DNA from: Stramonita haemastoma
Taxonomy: Eukaryota > Mollusca > Gastropoda > Neogastropoda > Muricidae
Reading direction: 5' to 3'
Assembly (NCBI GenBank): GCA_030674155.1
Contig: CM060336.1
Location: 2,110,694 to 2,133,193 of the forward strand
DNA: 22,500 nucleotides
In this document: one piece after another, positions 1 through 10,369 of the stretch
Position numbering within the stretch: the first letter of the stretch is position 1
Layout of the letters: each line of letters starts with the position of its first letter
Made by a program: the position numbers and the translations under genes
Notes under the pieces: generated by a model
What the model saw: only the letters and a program-made list of their open reading frames with translations
The model's database searches: none
What the model was told of the DNA's origin: nothing

Positions 1-305
1 CACTGTATTCATACCACTAAAGACGGGAGTAGTGTTAGTGCAATAGACTCCGAGTTGAGTTGTGTAGCGATGGTGTCGTACATACAAAGTGAATTTACAC
101 CTTTAAAAAGGTAAAGGTGTCCCATAATCTGTGTGCTCGTAAGGGAGCGTCAGAGACCTCAGCTTCTCTAGGGGCCAGCATATTGAGGGCGGCGTCCATC
201 TCCTCTTCCTCGCTGCTTTACCTTCCCTGACCCTAAAGAGGGCAGGTACCCATTGACAGCTGGGTGAACTGGGGGAACTGTACTGTAGCCAAGGTGCGCA
301 AACGG

Positions 306-345
306 CCACCCATCCAATTAGCAACCACGCTCAAGGCTGCTTAAC
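306..345 (-). promoter_or_regulatory. 5S rRNA internal-control-region-like segment in SINE
   Basis: On the minus strand it contains GTTAAGCAGCCTTGAG, then GTGGTTGCTAATTGGATGGG. Metazoan 5S genes have the same order around GCTAAGCAGGGTCGGGCC and TTAGTACTTGGATGGG. The following bases (GCGCACCTTGGCTACAG) could continue the 5S 3' region weakly. It sits where a tRNA-derived SINE would normally carry its B box. Confidence 0.65.
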
Positions 346-373
346 ATTGGCTAGGGGAAAGCCAGCGCTCTGA

Positions 374-384
374 CCACTGAGCTA
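374..384 (-). promoter_or_regulatory. tRNA-type pol III A box of the first SINE
   Basis: On the minus strand this reads TAGCTCAGTGG, which fits the A-box consensus TRGYNNARNNG. It lies 8 nt from the inferred 5' end of the SINE, the usual position in tRNA-derived SINEs. Confidence 0.7.
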
Positions 385-391
385 TCCTGTC

Positions 392-392
<1 letters not shown>

Positions 393-474
<82 letters not shown>
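393..474. repeat. (GT)n microsatellite between two SINEs
   Basis: A nearly perfect GT dinucleotide tract of about 80 bp. It abuts the 5' end of the SINE at 103-392 and the AATTT-rich tail of the SINE at 474-832. The tract may have grown from the junction of the two elements. Confidence 0.95.
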
Positions 475-483
<9 letters not shown>

Positions 484-832
484 TTAATTTAATTTAAAAA
501 AAAATTCTTTTACATCGAGGATAATGGGATACGCACTCATGTGCTTTTTTCATCCAGTCCCCGTGTGTATGCAGTTGTGTAAATATTGTTATCTGTTCCC
601 ATAGGCACACAATTGCCTACTCTTACGAAAAGTGAAACAGGATTTAACGTATGCCAAGATGATCCTCGTGTTCGCACACGGCCTCGGTTTACAGTCTCAT
701 CCAAAAAACTTTTAGGGAGAGTGGAGTCAGCACTGGTGTTAACTCCAGGAGAAAAATCCCCTCCAACGGGAATCGAACTAGGGTTGTCAAATTGCCAGCG
801 CAATGTTCTGACCACTAGGCTATGCCGTCCCC
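474..832 (-). mobile_element. tRNA-derived SINE with A and B boxes, full length
   Basis: Read on the minus strand, it begins at 832 and carries an A box TAGCCTAGTGG (812-822) and a B box GTTCGATTCCC (768-778), about 34 nt apart as in a tRNA gene. A ~280-nt body follows. It contains a GATGAGACTGTAAACCGAGG module and a 3' segment ending CCTCGATGTAAAAG. The element finishes in poly-A and an AAATT simple tail (about 474-508). A second, 5'-truncated copy lies on the plus strand at 15058-15290 and shares the body and 3' end. The element is non-coding. The open frames across it on both strands have no protein-family signal. I saw no clear target-site duplication. Confidence 0.85.
768..822 (-). promoter_or_regulatory. 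Split pol III promoter (A and B boxes) of the second SINE
   Basis: The minus strand gives TAGCCTAGTGG (A box, 812-822) and GTTCGATTCCC (B box, 768-778). Both fit the eukaryotic tRNA consensus and their spacing fits a tRNA head. Confidence 0.8.
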
Positions 833-921
833 ACTTAATGATATTGCTAATGTTTGGGTACTTGTTATCTTGTGAAGTGTGTGCGTATTGATGTAGGGAT
901 ATTGTGGTGTTGTGTTTTGGG

Positions 922-922
<1 letters not shown>
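833..922. other. Short spacer, nothing recognised
   Basis: AT/GT-rich sequence between the SINE 5' end and the next (GT)n. I see no motif or duplication. Confidence 0.5.

Positions 923-991
<69 letters not shown>
923..991. repeat. (GT)n microsatellite
   Basis: About 34 GT units without clear interruption, followed by T-rich and then G-rich DNA. Confidence 0.95.
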
Positions 992-992
<1 letters not shown>

Positions 993-1014
993 GAGTTATT
1001 TTTATTTTTTCTTT

Positions 1015-1068
1015 GGGGGGGTGGGGGTGGGGGTTGTTTTGTTTTCTTTTGTTGGGGAGGGGGGGTTC
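1015..1068 (+). other. G-run cluster, putative G-quadruplex
   Basis: G runs of 7, 5 and 5 bases separated by single T residues (1015-1033), then a GGGGAGGGGGGG block about 20 nt later. The spacing would allow a G-quadruplex on the plus strand. Function is unknown. Confidence 0.5.
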
Positions 1069-1412
1069 ATAATGTTTTAAAGTAAGAAAGGCTCCTCTGT
1101 TTTAATATGTATCTTTTTTGTTAGGGCTGCTCTCTTCTCTGCTGTCACTTCTCAATTTTAATCTTTTGATTTAATTATAACCAGTGTATCTCCTGATATG
1201 AATCTTTGGTCGGTTAGGGAATATGTGTTTGTTGAATACATATCTATCTCTTTTGTCTTAATTAAGTATTCATGTACCCAGTGGGGATCATGCATATGTA
1301 CGTTGAATGTATATTTATCTCCATTTTACAATCATAGGTTGAACTTCTGTTCTTGGTGATGGTGATGTTGTTTTTCCTTTTTGTTATTTTCTGTCTTATC
1401 TTTGTTTTCGGT
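1069..1412. other. Unique-looking AT-rich spacer before the satellite array
   Basis: AT-rich DNA with no open frame of note, no SINE box and no clear satellite unit. The phrase ATTCATGTACCC near 1269 faintly resembles the satellite's ATTCATATGGGTACC but does not extend. I call nothing here. Confidence 0.5.
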
Positions 1413-4400
1413 TTATGGAGCTGTGGTGTTGCCACATGTCCAGCGCCACGCATATAAAAAAAAATGCAGGTGAAATGTGTATGCATTCAATACCCAACTC
1501 TCTTGGTGCCTGGGCTCTCTTACTAAGCAAAAAGTGGAATAGGACGGGACTCAAACTGACTGTTTTGTCCCATCTTTTGGAAAGGATGCACCTTATTTTT
1601 GGGAGGAGGTGGGTGTTGTAATATTATTATGATTATTTATATGGGTACTACAAGGTTTTCGTATATTGCCTACACTGTATAGACTGCCATTCCTTCGACA
1701 AACTTGCTAGTTTCAAACCTTTTCAGAGCTGTGGTGTCGTCACATGTCCAGCCACGCATATAAAAAAAATGCAGGTGAAGTGTGTGTGCCTACAATACCC
1801 TACTCTCTCCGTGCCGTAGGCTCTCTTACTGGGCAAATTGTTGAACAGGACAGGACTCAATCCAACCTGTTTTGTCCCATCTTTTGGAGAAAAAAAAAAC
1901 GTGCCTTAATTTTGGGAGGAGGGTGGTGTTGTAATAATTATTATTCTGATTATTGATATGGGTACCCAAGGTTTCCTTATAATATTGCCTACATTGTATA
2001 GACCGCTTTTCCTTCCAACAAACTTGCTAGATTCAAGCCTTTTCCAAGCTGTGGTGTCGCCACATCTTCATGGCCACGCATAAAAAAAAAAATCATGTGA
2101 AGGGTGTCTGCATCTCTGGGGCTGTGGGCTCTGTTACAATGCAAAAAGTGGGAAAAGACCTGACTCAAACCGCCTGTTTTGTCCCATCTCTTGGAAAAAC
2201 ATACTTTATGTTTAGGGGGAAGGGGGCGTTGTAATATTATTATGATTATTCAGATTGGTACTGCAAGGGTTTGTTATATTGCCGATACTGTATACACCGC
2301 CTTTCCGACGCTACGCACATAGAAAACTGCATGTGAAGTGTGTATGCATACAACACCCTACTCTATTGGTGCCATGGGCTCTAATACTGTGCAAAAAGTG
2401 GAATATGATGGAGGCAAATGTGCCTGTTTGCTCTAATCTTTTGGACAAAAAGGGACTTAGTTTTAGTTGGAAAGGGATTGTCTTATATTATTTTGATTAT
2501 TCATATGGTTAGGCAAGGTTTTGTTATATTGCCTACAATGTACAGACCACCATTCCATCCGACAAACTTGCAATATTCAAGCTTTTTCAGACGTGTTGTG
2601 TCGCCACATGTCCGGTGCCATGGATATTAAAAAAATGCAGGCGAAGTGTGTATGCATACAATACCGTACTCTCTTGGTTCCGTGGGATCTGTTATTACGC
2701 AAAATGTGGAATAGGACGGGACTCAAACCCAACCAGTTTGTCCCATCTTTTGGAAAAAAAACGTGCCTTCTTTTTGTGGGGACAGGGGTGTTGTTATAAT
2801 TGTTATTCTGATTATTCATATGGGTAACCGAAGGTTTTGTTATATTTCCTACACTGTATAGACCGCTTTTCCTTCAGAAAAACTTGCTAGATTCAAGCCT
2901 TTTCGAGCAGTGGTGTCACCACATGTAACACCAGCTTATCAAAAAATGCAGGTGGAGTATGTATGCATAAAATACCCTACTCTCTATGTGCCTGGGCTCT
3001 CTTGCTGTATAAAAAGAGAAAAAGGACGGGACTCAAACCAATGGTTTTGTTCTATCTTTTGGGAATAAAACGCCCTCATTTTGGGGGGGTAAGAGAATAA
3101 TGTAATATTAATATGATTATTCATAAGGGTAGGGCAGGTTTTTTTTTTAATACTGCCTACACTGTATAAACCACTTTCCTTCCAACAAATTGGCTAGTTT
3201 CAAGCCTCTTCCAAGCTGTGGCGTCCCAAATGTCTGGTGCCAGGTATATAAAAAAAATTCATGTGAAAGGTGTCTGCATCTTTGGTCCCATGGGCTCTGT
3301 TACAATGCAAAAAGTGGGGATAGACCGACTCAAACTGCCCGTTTTGTCCCCTCTCTTAGAAAAACTTGCCTTATTTTTAGGGGGAAGGGGGTGTTGTAAT
3401 ATTATTATGATTATTCAGATTTGTACTGCAAGGTTTTGTTATATTGCCTACACTGTATAGACAGCATTTCCTTCCGGCAAACTTGCTAGATTCAAGTCTT
3501 TTCTGAAGTGTGGTGTCTCCACATGTCCAGCGCCACGCACATAAAAAAAAATGCCGCTGAAGTGTGCATGCATACAATACCCTACTCTCTTGGTGCCGTA
3601 GGCTCTGTTACTGTGTAAAAAGTGGAATAGGACGGGGACTCAAGCCGGTTTTGTCCCATCTTTTGGAGAAAAAAAAACAGGCCATCATTTTTGGGGGAGT
3701 GGGGTGTTGTAATATCATTATGATTATTCATGTAGGTACCACAATGTTTTCTTATATCGCCTACACTGTATAGACTGCCTTGCCTTTCCCTCCGACAGAC
3801 GTGCTTGATCAAGCCTCGCTGCCAGGCATATAAAAAATTGAAGGTGAAATGTGTATATATACAACAACCTACTCTCTTGGTGCCAAGGGCTCTGTTACTG
3901 TGTAAAAAGTGGAATAGGACGGAACTGAAAATGACCTTTTCAGGGCGCTGGTGTCACCACATACCCCACGCCAGCATAATTCATTAAAATGCAGATGAAG
4001 TGTGTATGCATACAAGTCCCTACTCTCTTAATGCCGTGGGCTCTTTTACTGTGCAGAAGGTGCAATAGGACAAATCAGCACATTTTGTCCCTTTTTAAAA
4101 AAAAAAATAAAGGGCTTTATTATTATTTTTTTTTTGGGGGGAGGAGTGTTGTAATATAATTATAATTATTCTCACAGGTACCAAGGTTTGGTTATTTTGC
4201 TTACACTGTATACACCACCTTTGCTCCCCACAAACTTGCTAGATTCAAGCTTTTTCGAAGTTGTGGTGTCGCCACATGTCTGGCACCAGGAACACCTGGG
4301 CTCTGTTACGGTGCAAAAAGTGGGGTGGGCCAGGATTCAAACTGGCCTGTTTTGTCCCTTCTTTTGGAAAAAAACACACCCTTTTTTCTTTTTTTTTGGG

Positions 4401-6780
4401 GGGGGGGGGGGAAGGGGTGTTGTAATATTATTCTGATTTTTCATACGGGCACTGCAAGGTTTTGTTGTATTGCTTACACTGTATAAAACACCTTTCCTAC
4501 CACAAACTTCCTAGATTCAAGCATTTTTGAAGCTGTGGTGTCAGGCGTTAGGCATATCAAAAAATGCAGGGGAAGTGTGTATGCATACAATACCCAACTC
4601 GCTTGGTGCCATGGGCTCTCTTACTATGCAAAAAGTGGAATAGGATGGGTCTCAAACTGACTGTTTTGTCAAATCTTTTGGAAAAAAACGTACCTTGTTT
4701 TTGGAGGAGAGGGGTGTTCTTTACTTCCCATCAACTTGCTAGATTCAAGACTTTTCGGAGCTGTGGTGTTGCCACATGTACTGCTCCACGCATATAAAAA
4801 AAATGCAGGTGAAGTGTATATGTACACAATACTATACTCTCTTGGTGCCCTAGGCTATGTTACTTTGCAAAATGTTCAGTAGGGCGGGACTCAAACTGGC
4901 CGTTTTGTCCCATCTTTTGGAAAAAAAACGCGCCCTATTTTTGGAGAGAGTGGGGTGTTGTAATATCATTATGATTATTCATGTGGGTATGGAAAGGTTT
5001 TCTTATATCCCTTACACTGTACAGACCGCCTTTCCTACCGGTGAACTTGCTAGATTCAAATAGATTCAAACATTTAGGGAGCTGTGGTGTTGCCACATGT
5101 CAGGCACCAGGCATATAAAAGAATGCAGGCGGAGTGTATATGCATACTATTCCCTACCCTCTTGGTGACGTAGGATCTGTTACTGTGCAAAAAGTGGAAT
5201 ACTACAGGATTCAAACAGGCCCGTTTTGTCCCATCTTTGGGGGGAAAAAAGCACCTTATTTTGTGGAGGAGGGGGGTGTTGTAATATTATTCTGATTGCT
5301 CATATAGGTACTGCAAGGTTTTGTCATATTGCCTACATTGTATAGACTGCCTTTTCTTCCTACAAACTTGCTTGATACAAGCCTAATGGAGCTGTGGTAT
5401 TGCCACATGTCCAGTGCTACCCATATAAGAAAAATGCAGGTGAAGTGTGTATGCATACAATACCCTTCTCTCTTGGTGCCTGGGCTCTGTGACTGAAAAA
5501 AGTGAATTAGGAAGGGACTCAAACCAGCCGGTTTTTCCCTTCTTTTTGCAAAATAAAATGCACCTTAGTTTTGAAAGGAAGGGGGTGCTGTAATATCATT
5601 ATGATTATTCATATGGGTACCACAAGGTTTTGTTCTATTGCCTAAACTGTATAGACCGCCTTTCCCTCCGACAAACTTGCTTGATTCAAGACTTTTCAGA
5701 GCTGTGGTGTTGCCACAAGTCTGGCACCATGCATACCAAAAAAAGGATGGGAAATGGGTATACTCTTTTACTGTGAAAAAAAAGAATATGACGGGACTCA
5801 AACCAGCCAGTTCTGTCCCATCTTTTGGAGAAAAAAAACGTGTCTTATTTTTTGGGGAGGGGGTTGTTGTAATATCATTGTCATTATTCATATCAGTAGC
5901 AAAGTTTTCTTTTAATGCCTACACTGTATAGACCACCTTTCTGTTGGACAAATCTGCTAGATTCAAACGTTTTCATATCTGTGGTGTTGCCACATGTCAG
6001 GTGCCATAAACATATTTTTAAAAATGCAGGTGAAGTGTGTATGCATACAAAACACTACTGTCTTGGTGGCATGGGCTCTGTTACTGTGCAAAAAGTGGAA
6101 TAGGACGGGACTCAAACCAGCTCATTTTTTCCAATCTTTTGGGAAACTCGTGCTTTTCTTTGGGGGCAGGGGCGTTGTAATATTACTATGATTATTCATG
6201 TGGGTACTGCAAGGTTTTGTTAGATTGCCTACACTGTATAGACCCTTTCCTTCCAACAAACTTGCTAGATTCTAGTCTTTTCGGAGCTGTTGTGCCCCCG
6301 CATGTCCGGCGCCACGCATATCAAAATATGCAGGTGAAGTGTGTATGCATACAAAACTCTACACTCTTGGTGCCGTGGGCTCTTTTACTGTGCAAAAGTT
6401 GGAATCGGATGGGACTCAAATTGGCCCCCTTTTTCCCCATCTTTTGGGGAAATAAACGCAACTTATTAATATTAATTTTTTTTTTTTTTTTTTTGGGGGG
6501 GGGGGTTGTAATTTTATGATTATTCATTTGGGTACCCCTAGGTTTTGTTATATTGTCTCCACTACATAGACCAAACTTGCTAGATTCAAGCCTTTTCGGA
6601 GCTGTGGTGTTGCTACATGTCCAGTGCTTATCCAAAAATGCAGGGCAAGTGTGTATACATACAAGACCCTTCTCTCTTTTTGCTGTGGATCTGCTACTGT
6701 GCAAAAAAGGCAATAGGACGGAACTCAAATCCACCCGTTTTGTCCAATCTTTTGGGGAAAACACCCTTTTGTGTGTGTGT

Positions 6781-6809
6781 GGGGGGGGGGGGGGGGGGGG
6801 GGGGGGGGG
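6781..6809 (+). repeat. (G)29 homopolymer in a satellite unit
   Basis: An uninterrupted run of 29 G, preceded by a short (GT)n. It is an expansion of the G-rich segment present in most satellite units, for example 4399-4411 and 6495-6504. Run length at such sites may reflect sequencing or assembly uncertainty. Confidence 0.85.
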
Positions 6810-9800
6810 TGTTGCAATATTATTCTGATTATTCATATGGGTAGGCAATGTTTTTCTAATATTCCCTACACTGTATAAGCGGCCTTTCCATCTGACAAAC
6901 TTGCTAGATTCAAGCCTTTTTGGAGCTGTGGTCTTGCCACATGTCCAGCGCCACACATATAAAAAAATGAAGGTGAAGTGTGTATGCATATAATACCCTA
7001 CTCTCTTGGTGCCCTGGGCTCTGTTAGTGTTCAAAAAGTTCAGTAGGACGAGACTCAAACCGGCCCCTTTTGTCCTATGTTTTGCACAAAGAAAAGCATA
7101 TCATACTTTTTGAGGGGAGGGGGTTGTTGTAATATTATTTTGATTATTCATATGGGTGCCTGAAGGTTTTTATTTATTTTGCCTACACTGAATAAACTGT
7201 CTTTCCTTCCGACAAACTTGCTAGATTCAAGCCTTTTCGGAGCTGTGGTGTCACCTCATGTCCAATGCCAGGCTTATCAAAAAATGCAGATCAAGTATAA
7301 AAAAATTACGCACAATACCCTACTCTCTTCATGCTGTGGGCTCTGTTACTGTGCAAAAACTTCAGTAGGACAGGACTCAAACCAACCGGTTTTGTCCCAT
7401 CTTTTGGAAAAAAAAATACGCCATAGTTTTGGGTAAAGCCGGGGATTATAATATCCCTATGATTATTCATGTGGGTACTGCAAGGTTGTTGTTTTTTTAT
7501 ATCACCTACACTGTATAGACTGCCTTTCCTTCTGACAAACTTGCTAGATTCAAGCCTTTTGAGAGCTGAGGTGTGGCCACATATCTGACGCCACCATGTA
7601 AAAAAATGCAGGTGAAGTGTGTATGCATACAACACCCTACTCTCTTAGTGCCTGGGCTTTCTTACAGTGCATAAAATGGAATAGGACGGGACTCAAACCA
7701 CCCATTTTGTCCAATCTTTTGAAAAAAACGTGCCATATTTTTTGAGGGAAAGTGGTGTTGTCATTTTATTCTGATTATTCATATGGGTACCAGAAGGTTT
7801 TGTTATTATTGCCTACACTGTATAGACCGCCTTTCCCTCCCACAAACTTGCTAGATTCAAGCCATTGTGGAGCGGCTGTGTTGCCACATATCCCACTCAT
7901 GCATATGACAAAATGCAGGTGAAGTGTGTATGTACACAATATCATACTCTCTTGGTGCCTGGGATCTCTTACTGTGGAAAAAAATATGGAAGGACGGTTC
8001 TCAAATTGACCCATTTTGTTACAACCTTTGGATAAAACGTGCCTTATTTGATGGGGAGGTTTTTTTAAAATATCAGTATGATTTTTCATATGGGTACCAC
8101 AAGGTTTTGTTATATTGCCTACACTTTATAGACTACTTTTCTTCAGACAGACTTGCTAGATTCAAGCCTTTTCGGAGTTGTGATGTTGCCACATGTCTGG
8201 CACCATGCTTATCATAAAATGAAGGTGAAGTGTGTATGCATACAATACCCTACTCTCTCGGTGCCATGGGATCTTTCACTGTGCAAAAAGTGGAATAGCA
8301 CGGGACTCAAACAGGCCGGTTTTGTCCCATCTTTTGGAAATAAACTGGGCTTAGTTTTTAGAGGGAGGGTGTGTTGTATTTTTAAAATTATTATTCATAT
8401 GGGTACCCAAAGTTTTGTTATATTGGCTACACTGTATAGACCCCTTTCCTTCTGTCAAACTTGCTAGATTCAAGCCTTTTTGGAGCTTTGGTGTCGCCAC
8501 ATGACCGGTGCTATGCATAAAAAAAATGCATGTGAATTGTGTATGCATACAATACCCTACTCTCTTGGTGCCATGGGATCTAATAGTGGATTAGGACGGG
8601 ACTCAAACGGGCTGATTTTGTCCAATCTTTTGGGAAAAACACACCCTTGTTTTGGGGGGAGGGGGGTGTTGTAATATTATTCTGATTATTCATATGGGTC
8701 CTGCAAGGTATTGTTATATTGTCTACACCGTATAGACGGCCTTTCCTTCTGAAAAACTTGCTGGATTCAAGCCTTTTTGGAGCTTTGGTGTCGCCACATG
8801 TCCGGTGCCACACAAGTATTAAAAAAATACATGTGAAATGTGTATGCATACAATACCCTACTCTCTTGGTGCCCTGGGCTCTAATACTGTGAAAAAAATG
8901 GGGTAGGATGGGACTCAAACCCGCGGTTTTGTCCGATCTTTTTGGAAAAACAGGCGCCTTATTTTTGGGGGGAGGAGGGTGTTGTAATATTATTCAGATT
9001 TTTTTAAATATGGGTACAGGTTTTGTTATATTGCCTATACTGTATAGATCGCCTTTCCTTCGAAACACTTGCTAGATTCTAGTCTTTTGGACCGTGTGGT
9101 GTTGCCACATGCCTGGCACCAGCATATAAAACAAATACAGGTGAAGTGTGTATGGATACATTTCCCTATTCTCTTGCTGCCCTTGGCTTTGTTACTATGC
9201 AAAAAAGGAATAGGACGGCACTCAAATCAGCCTGTTTTTCCCCATCTTTTTGGAAAATAAACGGGCCTTTTTTAAAGGAGGGGGGTGTTGGAATATTGCT
9301 ATTATTATTCATATGGGTACCAAGGTTGTGTTATATTGTCAACACTGTATACACCGCTTTCCTTCCGAAAAAAAGCTAGATTCACGCCTTTTCGGAGCTA
9401 TGGTGTCGCTACATGTCCAGCGCCGAGCATACAAAAAAAATGCAGGTGAAATGTGTATGCATTCAATACTCTACTATCTTGGTGCCTGGGCTTTGTTACT
9501 GTGCAAAAAGTGGAATAGGAGGGGACTCAAACCAGTCCGTTTTGTCCCATCATTTGCAAAAAAATGCACCTAATTATTTGAGGATGGGGATGTTGTAATA
9601 TTATTGTGATTATTCATTATGGGTACAGCAAGGTTTTGTTATAATGCCTACACTGTATAGACCGCCTTTCCTTGCAACAAACTTGCTAGATTCAAGCCTT
9701 TTCAATCTGTGGTGTCCCCACATTTCTGATGATGCCACCCTTATAAAATATGCAAGTGAAATATGTATGCATACAATACCCTACTCTCTTGGTGCCTAAG

Positions 9801-10114
9801 CTCTTTTACTCTGCAAAAAGTAGGGTAGGACAGACTTGAACCAGCCAGCTTTGTCCCATTATTAGGAAAGAATGCACTTATTTTTCAGGGAGGGGGGTGT
9901 TGTAATATTATTCTGATTATTCATATGGGTACTGCAAGGTTTTGCTCTATTGCTTACACTAAATAAATTGCCTTTCCCTCCGACAAACTTGCTAGATTTA
10001 AGCCTTTTTGGAGCTGTTGTGTGGCAATATGAACCGTGCCACTCAAATAAAAAATATGCATGTGACATGTGTATGCATACACTAATCTACCGTATTTTTG
10101 GTGGGGTCTGTTAC

Positions 10115-10369
10115 TGAGACTATAAACCGAGGTCCGTGTGTTACACATCACTATTTAGCGCACGTAAAAGAACCCACCACAACAAGGGGGTTGACCATGG
10201 CAAAATTCTGTAGAAAAAAAGCCACTCTGATAGGAAAACAAATACACTTGCATGCAGGAAAAAGAAAAAAATGGGTAGGCGCTGCACTTGTGGCAATGGG
10301 CTCCATGTAAGAGCAGCCCAAATTTCAGGCAGAGAAATCTGCTGTGACATAAAGTGGTACAAAATACAA
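10115..10369 (+). mobile_element. SINE fragment inserted in one satellite unit
   Basis: The satellite text stops after CTGTTACTG (~10114) and resumes with AAAGTGGAATAGGACGGG at about 10369. The ~255 bp between is absent from the other units. It opens with GAGACTATAAACCGAGG, the module also found in the SINEs at 474-832 and 15058-15290. It then has a different 3' part: GCGCACGTAAAAGAACCC, GGCAAAATTCTGTAGAAAAA, CTGCACTTGTGGC, CAGAGAAATCTGCTGTGACA and an AAATACAAA tail. The tRNA head is missing, so it is 5' truncated. No target-site duplication is evident; a few satellite bases were lost at the junction. The 3' half matches the fragment at 14805-14995. From memory, this type is frequent in gastropods. 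Confidence 0.8.

Larger units (their letters stand above)
103..392 (-). mobile_element. SINE with tRNA-like A box and 5S rRNA-like segment
   Basis: Read on the minus strand, the element starts at 392 and runs down to about 103. Its head holds TAGCTCAGTGG, a good match to the tRNA pol III A box, inside a D-arm-like stretch (374-392). About 30 nt later comes GTTAAGCAGCCTTGAG and then TTGGATGGGTGGCC (306-345). These resemble, in order and spacing, the internal control region of metazoan 5S rRNA genes (the box A side followed by the IE/box C side). I see no tRNA B box. A body of ~200 nt follows and ends in an ACCTTT-type simple tail (about 104-120). The element is non-coding and would depend on a partner LINE for mobility. 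The open frame at 103-324 minus is incidental. Visible: the two promoter-like blocks and the tail. Inferred: a chimeric tRNA/5S head. No target-site duplication is clear. The family name is unknown to me. Confidence 0.75.
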
